Part shown: positions 1 to 5,327 of the stretch, in pieces | How positions within the stretch are numbered: the first letter of the stretch is position 1 | How the letters are laid out: each line of letters opens with the position of its first letter | Assembly: GCA_030042795.1 (NCBI GenBank) | Contig: JASHYZ010000442.1 | Span: 1 to 5,399, forward strand | Source of the DNA: Terriglobia bacterium | Lineage (GTDB): Bacteria; Acidobacteriota; Terriglobia; UBA7540 | DNA: 5,399 nt | Reading direction: 5' to 3' | Notes under the pieces: generated by a model | Told to the model about the DNA's origin: nothing | The model's input: only the letters and a program-made list of their open reading frames with translations | The model's database searches: none | Program-made: the position numbers and the translations under genes

Positions 1-609
1 ACATTTGAGATTGAAATGAACAGCGCCACGGATAATCCGCTGGTATTCGGCGAGGGCAATGTGCTCTCCGGCGGCAATTTTCATGGACAGCCGGTGGCCA
101 CCGCGCTCGATTTGATGGCAATTTCACTCACACAGCTTGGTGGCGTCTCCGAACGGCGCATCGACCGGATGGTGAATCCGCTGACCTCAGACCTGCCTCC
201 GTTTCTCGCGCGTTCACCCGGCATCGAGAGCGGACTGATGCTGGCTCAGGTGACGGCGGCGGCGCTGGCCTCGGAGAACAAACCACTGGCGCACCCGGCA
301 TCAGTGGACTCCATTCCGACATCGGGCAATAAAGAAGATTACGTCAGCATGGGTATGACGGCCGCGCTTAAGCTCAAGCAGGTTGTGGCCAACGTGGCGT
401 CCATCCTGGCTATCGAGCTACTCACCGCGACGCATGCCCTTGACCGGCTGGCCCCTCTGGAGACGGGTCGCTTGGCGGCCAAAGCTAAGCGTCTAGTACG
501 CAAGGTTGTGCCGTCGCTCAGCGCAGATCGCGCTCAGGCGCCTGATATCGCCCGGGTGACCGAACAGGTGCGGGGGGGTGAGTACGCGCAGGTGTTGCGG
601 GATGACTAG
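1..609 (+). CDS. hutH: Histidine ammonia-lyase, C-terminal part (5' end outside window)
   Basis: The frame is open from base 1 and ends with TAG at 607-609; about 202 codons remain of a family usually near 500 aa. The enzyme deaminates L-histidine to urocanate, the first step of cytoplasmic histidine degradation. The visible part carries family hallmarks: a NSATDNPLVF segment right at the start, SGGNFHGQPV (bases 70-99), ASENKPLAHPASVDSIPTS (about 271-327) and NKEDYVSMG (328-354). The Ala-Ser-Gly triplet that forms the MIO electrophile lies upstream of the window, so catalytic competence cannot be confirmed. The segment I know from other HutH proteins reads QEDHVSMG; here Gln is Lys and His is Tyr, while Glu and Asp are kept. 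The helical C-terminus ends normally in a short charged tail. A sister aromatic amino acid ammonia-lyase is the only serious alternative. No other hut gene is visible. Confidence 0.96.
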   Translation, partial: TFEIEMNSATDNPLVFGEGNVLSGGNFHGQPVATALDLMAISLTQLGGVSERRIDRMVNPLTSDLPPFLARSPGIESGLMLAQVTAAALASENKPLAHPASVDSIPTSGNKEDYVSMGMTAALKLKQVVANVASILAIELLTATHALDRLAPLETGRLAAKAKRLVRKVVPSLSADRAQAPDIARVTEQVRGGEYAQVLRDD

Positions 610-632
610 CCAAGTCTAACCGGCGGCCACTC

Positions 633-641
633 TGCTATGCT
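633..641 (+). promoter_or_regulatory. Candidate extended -10 element for the antitoxin-toxin pair
   Basis: TGCTATGCT matches the extended -10 form TGnTAnnnT. It lies in the short gap after the hutH stop codon and exactly 6 nt before the antitoxin ATG at 648, so transcription would be expected to begin at or beside the A of the ATG. No convincing -35 hexamer is present 16-18 nt upstream, which is common for extended -10 promoters. There is also no Shine-Dalgarno sequence before the ATG, which fits a leaderless message. This is inferred from motif and spacing alone. Confidence 0.35.
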
Positions 642-647
642 TATGGT

Positions 648-842
648 ATGAAAGAGCACAAGAAGCGTATGGATTCCGAGCAGGGGTTGGCGACCGAGAT
701 TGAGTTTCCCCTCGAAACTATCGCGAATGGCATACTTAACCGCATGCGCGATGTACCGGATGACGTTATGCGGGCGTTGCCGAAGGATGGGGCGAGCCAG
801 CATGATCATTATATTTATGGCTGGCCTAGAAAACGGGCATAA
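648..842 (+). CDS. Antitoxin of a VapBC-like toxin-antitoxin pair, 64 aa
   Basis: This is a small, charged, probably helical protein that would bind and neutralise the PIN ribonuclease encoded next. The recognisable part is its C-terminal half: PDDVMRALPKDGASQHDHYIYG (residues ~37-58), with the LPKDGASQHDHYIYG block being a pattern I associate with short proteins encoded just before PIN-domain toxins. The N-terminus (MKEHKKRMDSEQGLATEIEF) shows no clear ribbon-helix-helix or AbrB DNA-binding domain, so autoregulation is uncertain. Its stop (TAA, 840-842) lies inside the toxin gene, an overlap of about 26 nt (41 nt if the toxin starts at 802), typical of translationally coupled toxin-antitoxin genes. 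ATG 648 was chosen because it follows the candidate -10 element by 6 nt; a second in-frame ATG lies at 669. It begins 38 nt after hutH but is probably transcribed independently. The pairing is inferred from position and motif. Confidence 0.75.
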   Translation: MKEHKKRMDSEQGLATEIEFPLETIANGILNRMRDVPDDVMRALPKDGASQHDHYIYGWPRKRA

Positions 843-1256
843 CGTCCTTTTCGCTGATACCTTCTACTGGATCGCGTTGTTCGACCGCTACGACAGCGCA
901 CATGAACGCGCTCTGACGCTGCGGCTGAGCGAAAGTCCTCGCAAATCGTCACTATCGACGAAGTCTTGGCTGAGTGCCTGAACTTTTTCTCAGCAAGGCC
1001 CGAAGTCCTTCGAAGTGCGGTGGCTGAAAAGGCGCGTGATCTTTTGTCAGATCCGGCCATTTATGTGATTCCACAAAGTCGCGATTCCTTTCGGGCTGGC
1101 CTTGATCTCTACATCCGCCGCCCCGACAAGGGCTACAGTTTGACTGATTGCATTTCCATGGAGACCATGCGTCGAGAAGGGCTGGCCGAGGCGCTTACGG
1201 ACGACCATCATTTTGAGCAGGAAGGCTTCCGCACACTCTTCTGGGAGCCTTGGTAG
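817..1256 (+). pseudogene. PIN-domain toxin (VapC-like ribonuclease), frameshifted
   Basis: Two overlapping frames together give one PIN-domain protein of about 146 aa, of the kind that cleaves RNA with divalent metal. The first half (start at 817, or ATG 802) reads NVLFADTFYWIALFDRYDSA, with the first catalytic Asp at 856-858; this frame then runs to a stop at 979-981 without further homology. The second half continues in another frame from about 939: IVTIDEVLAECLNFFS, with the conserved Glu at 972-974, then GYSLTDCISMETM with Asp at 1146-1148, and LTDDHHFEQEGF with Asp at 1200-1205, ending with TAG at 1254-1256. Thus every expected acidic residue is kept and only the frame is broken, most simply by loss of one base between about 931 and 942. 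No good -1 slippery heptamer is visible there. It is either a recent inactivation or a sequencing/assembly error. The gene overlaps the antitoxin upstream. Confidence 0.8.
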
Positions 1257-1327
1257 ACCGGATCTTCAGTCGACAGCTCTCAATCGAGTGTCAACGGTTT
1301 TTACTATGCCAATCGACGATTAGGATT

Positions 1328-2089
1328 GTGCCATCGCTCTCTGCCACCATCATCGCGCACAACGAAGCTCGCAACCTCTCGCGTGTCATCCGGTCCCTTG
1401 CCTGCGCGGACGAACTGATCGTAATTGACAGCGAGTCAACCGACGATACCGCAACCGTCGCACGGTCGCTTGGCGCCACGGTGATCACGCATCCCTTTGA
1501 GGGATTTGCAGCGCAGAAAAACTTTGCCACTTCCCAGGCCCGGCATGACTGGATTCTGAGTCTCGACGCTGACGAGGAGCTCAACCAGGCGGCGCGGCAA
1601 GCGGTCGAGCAATGGAAGGCATCAACACCAGCCGCAAGTGGATACCGCTTTGCCCGCCGAGCGCGCTATCTGGGCCGCTGGATCAGGCATTCCGGCTGGT
1701 ATCCGGATTACAAGCTGCGACTCTTCGACCGCCGCCGCGGGCAGTGGCAAGGCGCGTACGTACACGAGTCGGTGGTGGTGGAAGGCCGGGTTGAAACATT
1801 ACCGGGTGAGATTCTGCACTACACTTGCGAGTCTCTCCAGGAGCACCGCGAGCGCATCGAGTTTTACACGGACTTGGCGGCCCGTGAAATGTTCGACCAT
1901 GGCAAACGCGTCTCCGCGTCTGGGCGCTGGCTTGCCCCTCCCTGGATCTTCCTGGAGACCTACCTTCTTCGAGGCGGCATCCTGGATGGACGCGAGGGTT
2001 TCCTGATCTCTCGCATGGCCGCTCGGTACGTGAGTAGAAAGTTTGAGAAGCTCCAACGGCTGCGATACGCGCAGCGCGGCTCGGCATAG
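1328..2089 (+). CDS. Family 2 glycosyltransferase, WaaE/KdtX-like
   Basis: This cytoplasmic or membrane-associated enzyme would transfer a sugar from a nucleotide donor to a lipid or polysaccharide acceptor. From the GTG start it is 253 aa, the usual size of the WaaE-like group. The GT-A fold is clear: SATIIAHNEARNL (residues 5-17), ELIVIDSESTDDT (29-41) and the metal-binding DAD motif in WILSLDADEEL (residues 80-82). A GYRFARRARYLGRWIRHSGW segment and a PDYKLRLFDR segment follow. The C-terminal stretch with PPWIFLETYLLRGGILDGREGF resembles the amphipathic membrane-binding tail of WaaE-type LPS core transferases. A longer 279-aa form from TTG 1250 would overlap the PIN gene end, but its added residues show no family match. 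GTG 1328 is preceded by AGGA at 1322-1325, closer than ideal. The donor and acceptor cannot be predicted. The convergent epimerase gene downstream suggests a polysaccharide context. Confidence 0.92.
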   Translation: MPSLSATIIAHNEARNLSRVIRSLACADELIVIDSESTDDTATVARSLGATVITHPFEGFAAQKNFATSQARHDWILSLDADEELNQAARQAVEQWKASTPAASGYRFARRARYLGRWIRHSGWYPDYKLRLFDRRRGQWQGAYVHESVVVEGRVETLPGEILHYTCESLQEHRERIEFYTDLAAREMFDHGKRVSASGRWLAPPWIFLETYLLRGGILDGREGFLISRMAARYVSRKFEKLQRLRYAQRGSA

Positions 2090-2212
2090 CGTATGGAGAG
2101 TAAGGGACTAAACTGGGCTTCACTTCGCGGCTCGGGCCGTAACCCAACTGAAGTCCTCCGTGCCCTCTGTGGTGCGCTTTTCATTGCGTGCCGAGAGTAG
2201 TCAATTTTCTAA
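2090..2212. other. Spacer after the glycosyltransferase gene, no gene seen
   Basis: There is no credible coding sequence here. A weak stem can be drawn between GGACT (2105-2109) and AGTCC (2152-2156), with a partial inner match around 2114-2117 and 2142-2147, but the loop is long and no T-run follows, so it is not a convincing terminator. The stretch 2156-2174 contains the imperfect tandem CTCCGTG / CTCTGTG. The spacer ends at the CTAA that borders the MITE-like element. Confidence 0.5.
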
Positions 2213-2225
2213 CAGTTCGTTGAAA
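2213..2225 (+). repeat. Left terminal inverted repeat of the MITE-like element
   Basis: CAGTTCGTTGAAA is the exact reverse complement of the right end at 2338-2350. Preceded by CTAA. Confidence 0.75.
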
Positions 2226-2337
2226 AACTAGTCCAAACTGTCATTCCGAGGAGCTTAAGGCGACGAGGAATCTCGTATTTCCTTTAGTTTCAAAGCGAGA
2301 TTCCTCGCTGCGCTCGGAATGACACGGTTCCGCAAGG

Positions 2338-2350
2338 TTTCAACGAACTG
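2338..2350 (-). repeat. Right terminal inverted repeat of the MITE-like element
   Basis: TTTCAACGAACTG is the exact reverse complement of the left end at 2213-2225. Followed by CTAA. Confidence 0.75.
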
Positions 2351-2354
2351 CTAA

Positions 2355-2456
2355 GCCGAAGCCGTCTTGCAAATTCTTCGCGGTGAAAGAAGAACCCATC
2401 AACGAGATGAAAGCCACCCTTTAGATTGCGCTGCGCCCCTTCAACTAACCAATCGA
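2355..2456. other. Spacer between MITE-like element and epimerase stop, no gene seen
   Basis: About 100 nt downstream of the epimerase gene. The only structure noticed is a 6-bp AT-rich hairpin TTCTTC / GAAGAA (2374-2379 with 2389-2394) with a 9-nt loop, too weak to call a terminator. No independent gene is supported. Confidence 0.5.
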
Positions 2457-3473
2457 TCACAACTGATAGTACCCTCGATACCAGTCCACGAATTTACTGA
2501 TGCCTTCTTCGATGGAGATATGCGGTTGGTATCCTGTGTCATTCACAAGTTCGCTGAGATCAGCGTAGGTTGCCGGCACGTCGCCCGGCTGCATGGGCAG
2601 CAAGTTCTTCCTGGCAGGCTTGCCGAGTTTGCGTTCAAGGGCCTCGACGAAAGTCATAAGCTGAACAGGCCTGTGGCTCGCGATGTTGTAAATGCGATAG
2701 GGCGCGGTGCTTGTATCGGGACGGTCATCGTTCCACTGTGGGTCCGGTTGTGGATGCCGGTCAAGCAGCAGCAAGACGGCGTTCACACAGTCATCGATGT
2801 AAGTAAAGTCGCGCTGCATCCTGCCTTGGTTGAAAAGCTCAATCGGCTGGTCTTCCAGAATGGCCTTGGTGAAGATAAACAGCGCCATGTCGGGACGGCC
2901 CCAGGGGCCATACACCGTGAAGAAGCGAAGTGCGGTACAAGGCAACCCATAAAGGTGGGCGTAGGAATGCGCCATCAGTTCGTTGGCTTTCTTCGTGGCC
3001 GCGTAAAGACTCAGCGGATGGTCCACGTTGCTGCGCGCGGAAAATGGCATGTGAGTATTTCCACCGTAAACCGAACTGGACGAGGCATACGCCAGGTGGC
3101 GAACGTCGTGATGCCGGCACGCCTCCAGTACGTTCAAGAAGCCTGTGAGATTGGCGTCGGCGTAAGCATGGGGATGGGTCAAGGAATAGCGAACACCCGC
3201 CTGTGCCGCCAAGTGAACCACCAATTCGAACTTCTCGGCCGTAAACAGCGACGTGAGACCGGCGCGGTCGGCGAGCTCCATCTGAACGAAGCGAAAGGAG
3301 CTTCCGGAGTTTGGGGCGGCAGTCAGCAACGCCAGCCGTGATCGCTTCAAATTAACGTCGTAGTATTCGTTGAGGCTGTCCAAGCCGACTACTTCGTCGC
3401 CGCGCGCCAGAAGCCGGTGCGAAACGTGAAACCCGATGAAGCCCGCACAGCCCGTCACCAGTATCTTGGCCAT
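2457..3473 (-). CDS. NAD-dependent sugar nucleotide epimerase, probable UDP-glucuronate 4-epimerase
   Basis: This is a 338-aa extended short-chain dehydrogenase that probably converts UDP-glucuronate to UDP-galacturonate in the cytoplasm, supplying precursors for capsule, LPS or exopolysaccharide. The Rossmann NAD-binding motif is at residues 7-14 (TGCAGFIG). LDSLNEYYDVNLKRSRL (31-47) is the pattern I associate with UDP-glucuronate 4-epimerases rather than GalE or RmlB. VVHLAAQAGVRYS (85-97), the ASSSSVYG segment (130-137) with the catalytic Ser/Thr region, and the Tyr-Lys couple YAATK (157-161) follow, then RFFTVYGPWGRPDMA (183-197) and RDFTYIDDCV (221-230). Length is normal and no key residue is missing. 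The ATG is at 3471-3473; AGGAG lies about 20 nt upstream, too far to be a useful ribosome site. The gene converges on the glycosyltransferase and diverges from glcD. Another UDP-uronate or UDP-hexose epimerase specificity is possible. Confidence 0.94.
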   Translation of the reverse strand: MAKILVTGCAGFIGFHVSHRLLARGDEVVGLDSLNEYYDVNLKRSRLALLTAAPNSGSSFRFVQMELADRAGLTSLFTAEKFELVVHLAAQAGVRYSLTHPHAYADANLTGFLNVLEACRHHDVRHLAYASSSSVYGGNTHMPFSARSNVDHPLSLYAATKKANELMAHSYAHLYGLPCTALRFFTVYGPWGRPDMALFIFTKAILEDQPIELFNQGRMQRDFTYIDDCVNAVLLLLDRHPQPDPQWNDDRPDTSTAPYRIYNIASHRPVQLMTFVEALERKLGKPARKNLLPMQPGDVPATYADLSELVNDTGYQPHISIEEGISKFVDWYRGYYQL

Positions 3474-3479
3474 GGTGAT

Positions 3480-3488
3480 ACTGTAACA
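3480..3488 (-). promoter_or_regulatory. Candidate extended -10 element for the epimerase gene
   Basis: On the minus strand, TGTTACAGT (TGn plus TACAGT, matching TGnTAnnnT) ends 6 nt before the epimerase ATG at 3473, so the expected transcription start coincides with the start codon. No good -35 box is seen. The spacing is identical to that of the antitoxin gene's candidate element at 633-641, which is why it is listed. Motif-based inference only. Confidence 0.3.
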
Positions 3489-3549
3489 TCGGCTCCTGCC
3501 TTTACGAGCGGCTAAGACCCAGTTAGGCTAGAATTCATAGGGAGTTGCT

Positions 3550-3734
3550 CAGTCGGGCGTCAGTTAAGTCGGTCAGTCGTGCGTCGATCAGTCCAGTAGT
3601 CTAAGCACACCGGCTCAAGGACCCCGGATTGACAGACTCACGCCAGTCCAGCGTAATTCAGTCGATCCGTGACTGGACTTACGACCGAGAGACTCACAAC
3701 CGACAGACTGCCGGACTCGCAGACTGACAGACTC
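3550..3734. repeat. Degenerate short-repeat block CAGTC / GACTG / GACAGACT
   Basis: The divergent spacer between the epimerase and glcD is built from related short words. CAGTC occurs at 3550, 3574, 3589, 3644 and 3659, with variants CAGTT at 3561 and CAGTAGTC at 3594. Its reverse complement GACTG occurs at 3671, 3706 and 3722. GACAGACT occurs at 3631, 3702 and 3726, the first and last copies extending to GACAGACTC, and AGACTCAC is found at 3634 and 3690. The left half is dominated by the CAGTC orientation and the right half by the opposite one. Spacing is irregular, so this is not a CRISPR array. It could be a decayed tandem repeat, a set of regulator-binding half sites, or slippage-prone DNA. 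It runs to within 8 nt of the glcD ATG and contains no ORF. Confidence 0.6.
3629..3657 (+). promoter_or_regulatory. Possible sigma-70 type promoter for glcD
   Basis: TTGACA at 3629-3634 is a perfect -35 hexamer, and CGTAAT at 3652-3657 follows at 17 nt but matches the -10 consensus only at its last four bases (TAATTC at 3654 would be a 19-nt spacing alternative). The TTGACA overlaps a GACAGACT repeat unit, so its match may be accidental. A leader of about 75-80 nt would follow, without an evident Shine-Dalgarno sequence before the ATG at 3742. Confidence 0.25.
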
Positions 3735-3741
3735 TTTCAAC

Positions 3742-5154
3742 ATGGCCCGCAACACTCTAATCCAAGATCTGGCTCGCGTCACCGCTCCCGACCGCGTTCT
3801 CTCCACCCCGGAAGACCTGATGCTGTACGAGTATGACGGGCTCTCTTCCCGCAAGCCGCCTCAGGCGGTGGTCTTTCCCGAGAGCACGCAAGAGGTAGCC
3901 GGCGTCGTCAAGCTTGCAGCAGGCTTGCGTCTACCAGTCATAGCGCGAGGGGCAGGGACTGGGCTCAGCGGCGGGGCCGTGATCACTGAGGGCGGCATCG
4001 TCGTCTCGCTCGCCCGCATGAAGAAGATCCTCGAAATTGACATCGAGAACCAACGCGCACGGGTGCAGCCGGGAGTGGTGAATTTTGATCTCACACTAGC
4101 CGTGGCGGATGAGGGCTACTGCTACGTGCCTGACCCCTCCAGCCAGAAAGCTTGCACTCTCGGCGGCAACGTGGCAGAGAACTCGGGCGGGCCGCACACA
4201 CTGTGTTCGGGCGTCACCACCAACCATGTGTTGGGCCTTGAGGTGGTCCTCGCGGATGGCAGCGTGATCCACACCGGCGGCAAGTCCTGGGACCGGCCGG
4301 GTTACGACGTGACGGGCCTCGTGGTGGGCTCTGAGGGCACTTTCGGGATCGTCACCGAAATCATCGTGCGGCTTACTCGCCGGCCCGAAGCCATCAAGAC
4401 CCTGCTGGCGATCTATGATCGCGTCGCCGATGCTACCGCGACTGTGGCGGCTGTGACAGCGCGCGGCATAACTCCGGCGGCACTCGAGATGATGGACGGC
4501 TTCACCCTGCGAGCCATCGAGGCAGCCACCCACGCGGGCTATCCGCTGGATTCGGCCGCGGTGCTGCTGCTTGAAGTAGAGGGTTTGAAGGAGGAAGTGG
4601 AGGAGCAGGCCCTCGCTCTTGAAGCCGTAGCCAACCAGAACCACGCGCGGGAGGTGCGGACAGCGCGCACGGCGGAAGAGCGTGACCTTTTGTGGCGCGG
4701 CCGCAAAAACGCCTTCGGAGCCATGGGCCGCCTGGCGCCGAACTTCTACGTGCAGGACGGCGTGATTCCCCGCACGCGTTTGGTGGAAATGCTCGATTAT
4801 ATCGGTGAGGTGGAGCGGCGCTTCGGCCAACGGGTGGGTAACATCTTCCACGCCGGTGACGGCAACCTTCACCCCTTGATCCTCTTCGACGCCCGCGACC
4901 AGGATCAGAGCCGCCGCGTGGTACAGGCTGCGGAGGCCATTATCACCAAATGCGTGGAGCTTGGCGGGTCGATTACGGGCGAACATGGCGTGGGCATCGA
5001 AAAGAACGAGCTGATGCCCCTCACTTTCTCAGAGGCAGACCTTGGCATGATGAAGCGGGTCAAGGACGTGTTCAACCCGAGGGCGCTTCTAAATCCGGGC
5101 AAGCTGCTGCCGTCCGGGAAAATGTGCGGGGAACTGAGGATTCAGGTGAACTGA
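3742..5154 (+). CDS. glcD: FAD-linked oxidase, glycolate oxidase subunit GlcD type
   Basis: This 470-aa flavoprotein of the VAO/PCMH fold would oxidise a 2-hydroxy acid such as glycolate (to glyoxylate) or D-lactate, at or near the cytoplasmic membrane together with partner subunits. The FAD-binding domain includes PVIARGAGTGLSGGA (residues 65-79), PDPSSQKACTLGGNVAENSG (130-149) and DVTGLVVGSEGTFGIVTEI (189-207). The C-terminal FAD-oxidase domain carries NIFHAGDGNLHPL (367-379), SITGEHGVGIEKNEL (410-424) and the closing FNPRALLNPGKLLP (444-457). Length matches the family (about 460-500 aa) and the Bacillus-type GlcD closely. The ATG at 3742 begins the normal N-terminus, although no Shine-Dalgarno sequence precedes it. 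A repeat-rich spacer lies upstream and a possible second FAD-oxidase gene begins downstream, as in glcDE(F) clusters. D-lactate dehydrogenase or another 2-hydroxyacid specificity cannot be excluded from sequence. Confidence 0.94.
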   Translation: MARNTLIQDLARVTAPDRVLSTPEDLMLYEYDGLSSRKPPQAVVFPESTQEVAGVVKLAAGLRLPVIARGAGTGLSGGAVITEGGIVVSLARMKKILEIDIENQRARVQPGVVNFDLTLAVADEGYCYVPDPSSQKACTLGGNVAENSGGPHTLCSGVTTNHVLGLEVVLADGSVIHTGGKSWDRPGYDVTGLVVGSEGTFGIVTEIIVRLTRRPEAIKTLLAIYDRVADATATVAAVTARGITPAALEMMDGFTLRAIEAATHAGYPLDSAAVLLLEVEGLKEEVEEQALALEAVANQNHAREVRTARTAEERDLLWRGRKNAFGAMGRLAPNFYVQDGVIPRTRLVEMLDYIGEVERRFGQRVGNIFHAGDGNLHPLILFDARDQDQSRRVVQAAEAIITKCVELGGSITGEHGVGIEKNELMPLTFSEADLGMMKRVKDVFNPRALLNPGKLLPSGKMCGELRIQVN

Positions 5155-5244
5155 GCCGTGGAAAACGGGGTCAAAACGCGGAACGAAGCCACTATGTGCC
5201 TTAGAATCAGTAAACGGTCTTCGGCTAGTGGTTGCCGGCTTGTT

Positions 5245-5268
5245 GGCTTTGTGGCCTTTGCGCCTTTG
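5245..5268 (+). repeat. Three imperfect octamers GGCTTTGT-GGCCTTTG-CGCCTTTG
   Basis: Three adjacent 8-nt units differing by one to three bases lie in the 173-nt spacer (5155-5327) after glcD. The rest of that spacer shows no gene, no T-run terminator and no clear promoter. Minor, possibly neutral slippage. Confidence 0.4.
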
Positions 5269-5327
5269 CTGAAACAGGATTCGAGGTGTGAATGATGAGA
5301 TCCCATTTCTAAGCGGCCCAACCTCTT

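Larger units (their letters stand above)
2213..2350. mobile_element. MITE-like palindromic element, 138 bp, non-coding
   Basis: The element has perfect 13-bp terminal inverted repeats, CAGTTCGTTGAAA at 2213-2225 and TTTCAACGAACTG at 2338-2350. A second perfect pair of 11 bp, GTCATTCCGAG at 2240-2250 and CTCGGAATGAC at 2313-2323, shares exactly the same centre of symmetry (2281/2282), with a 14-nt divergent spacer on each side. Inside lies a 12-bp stem, CGAGGAATCTCG (2264-2275) with CGAGATTCCTCG (2296-2307), offset by 8 nt. It has no ORF, so it would need a transposase supplied elsewhere. It sits between two convergent genes, where the folded RNA could end transcription from both sides (inference). 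The CATTCCGAG / GAGGAATCT core resembles a repeat I recall from several bacterial phyla. A REP-type extragenic palindrome is the alternative, but the exact ends and flanking CTAA favour a transposable origin. Confidence 0.75.
2209..2354. repeat. Direct repeat CTAA flanking the MITE-like element (probable target duplication)
   Basis: CTAA at 2209-2212 and CTAA at 2351-2354 immediately border the terminal inverted repeats on both sides, as expected if a 4-bp target was duplicated on insertion. An equally valid reading is duplication of only the TA inside it, with each element end one or two bases further out. Either fits transposases that prefer TA or CTAG targets. A 4-bp match can arise by chance, but it abuts both ends exactly. 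Confidence 0.55.

Noticed and set aside
931..965. Programmed -1 frameshift in the PIN toxin gene
   Set aside because: No X XXY YYZ slippery heptamer or clear downstream stem-loop is visible; a simple indel or sequence error is more likely.
1250..1327. N-terminal extension of the glycosyltransferase from TTG 1250
   Set aside because: The added 26 residues show no family match and overlap the PIN gene end; GTG 1328 gives the usual N-terminus just before the first strand.
1683..2147. Minus strand ORF of 154 codons over the glycosyltransferase end
   Set aside because: Arg/Pro/Cys-rich translation with no family features, overlapping a well supported gene.
2105..2156. Rho-independent terminator after the glycosyltransferase
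   Set aside because: The stem is short and interrupted, the loop is about 40 nt and there is no T-run after it.
2374..2394. Hairpin TTCTTC / GAAGAA as terminator of the epimerase gene
   Set aside because: Only six mostly weak base pairs with a 9-nt loop, and no T-run on the minus strand.
2367..3341. Long + strand ORF (324 codons) opposite the epimerase gene
   Set aside because: The opposite strand encodes a full-length epimerase with every family motif. The + strand translation shows no recognisable domain and is a typical codon-bias shadow.
3550..3734. CRISPR array
   Set aside because: The repeated words are only 5-9 nt long, irregularly spaced and in both orientations, and no cas gene is present.
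4096..4986. Long - strand ORF (296 codons) opposite glcD
   Set aside because: The + strand encodes a complete GlcD. The antisense product is His/Arg-rich without any motif and is a shadow frame.
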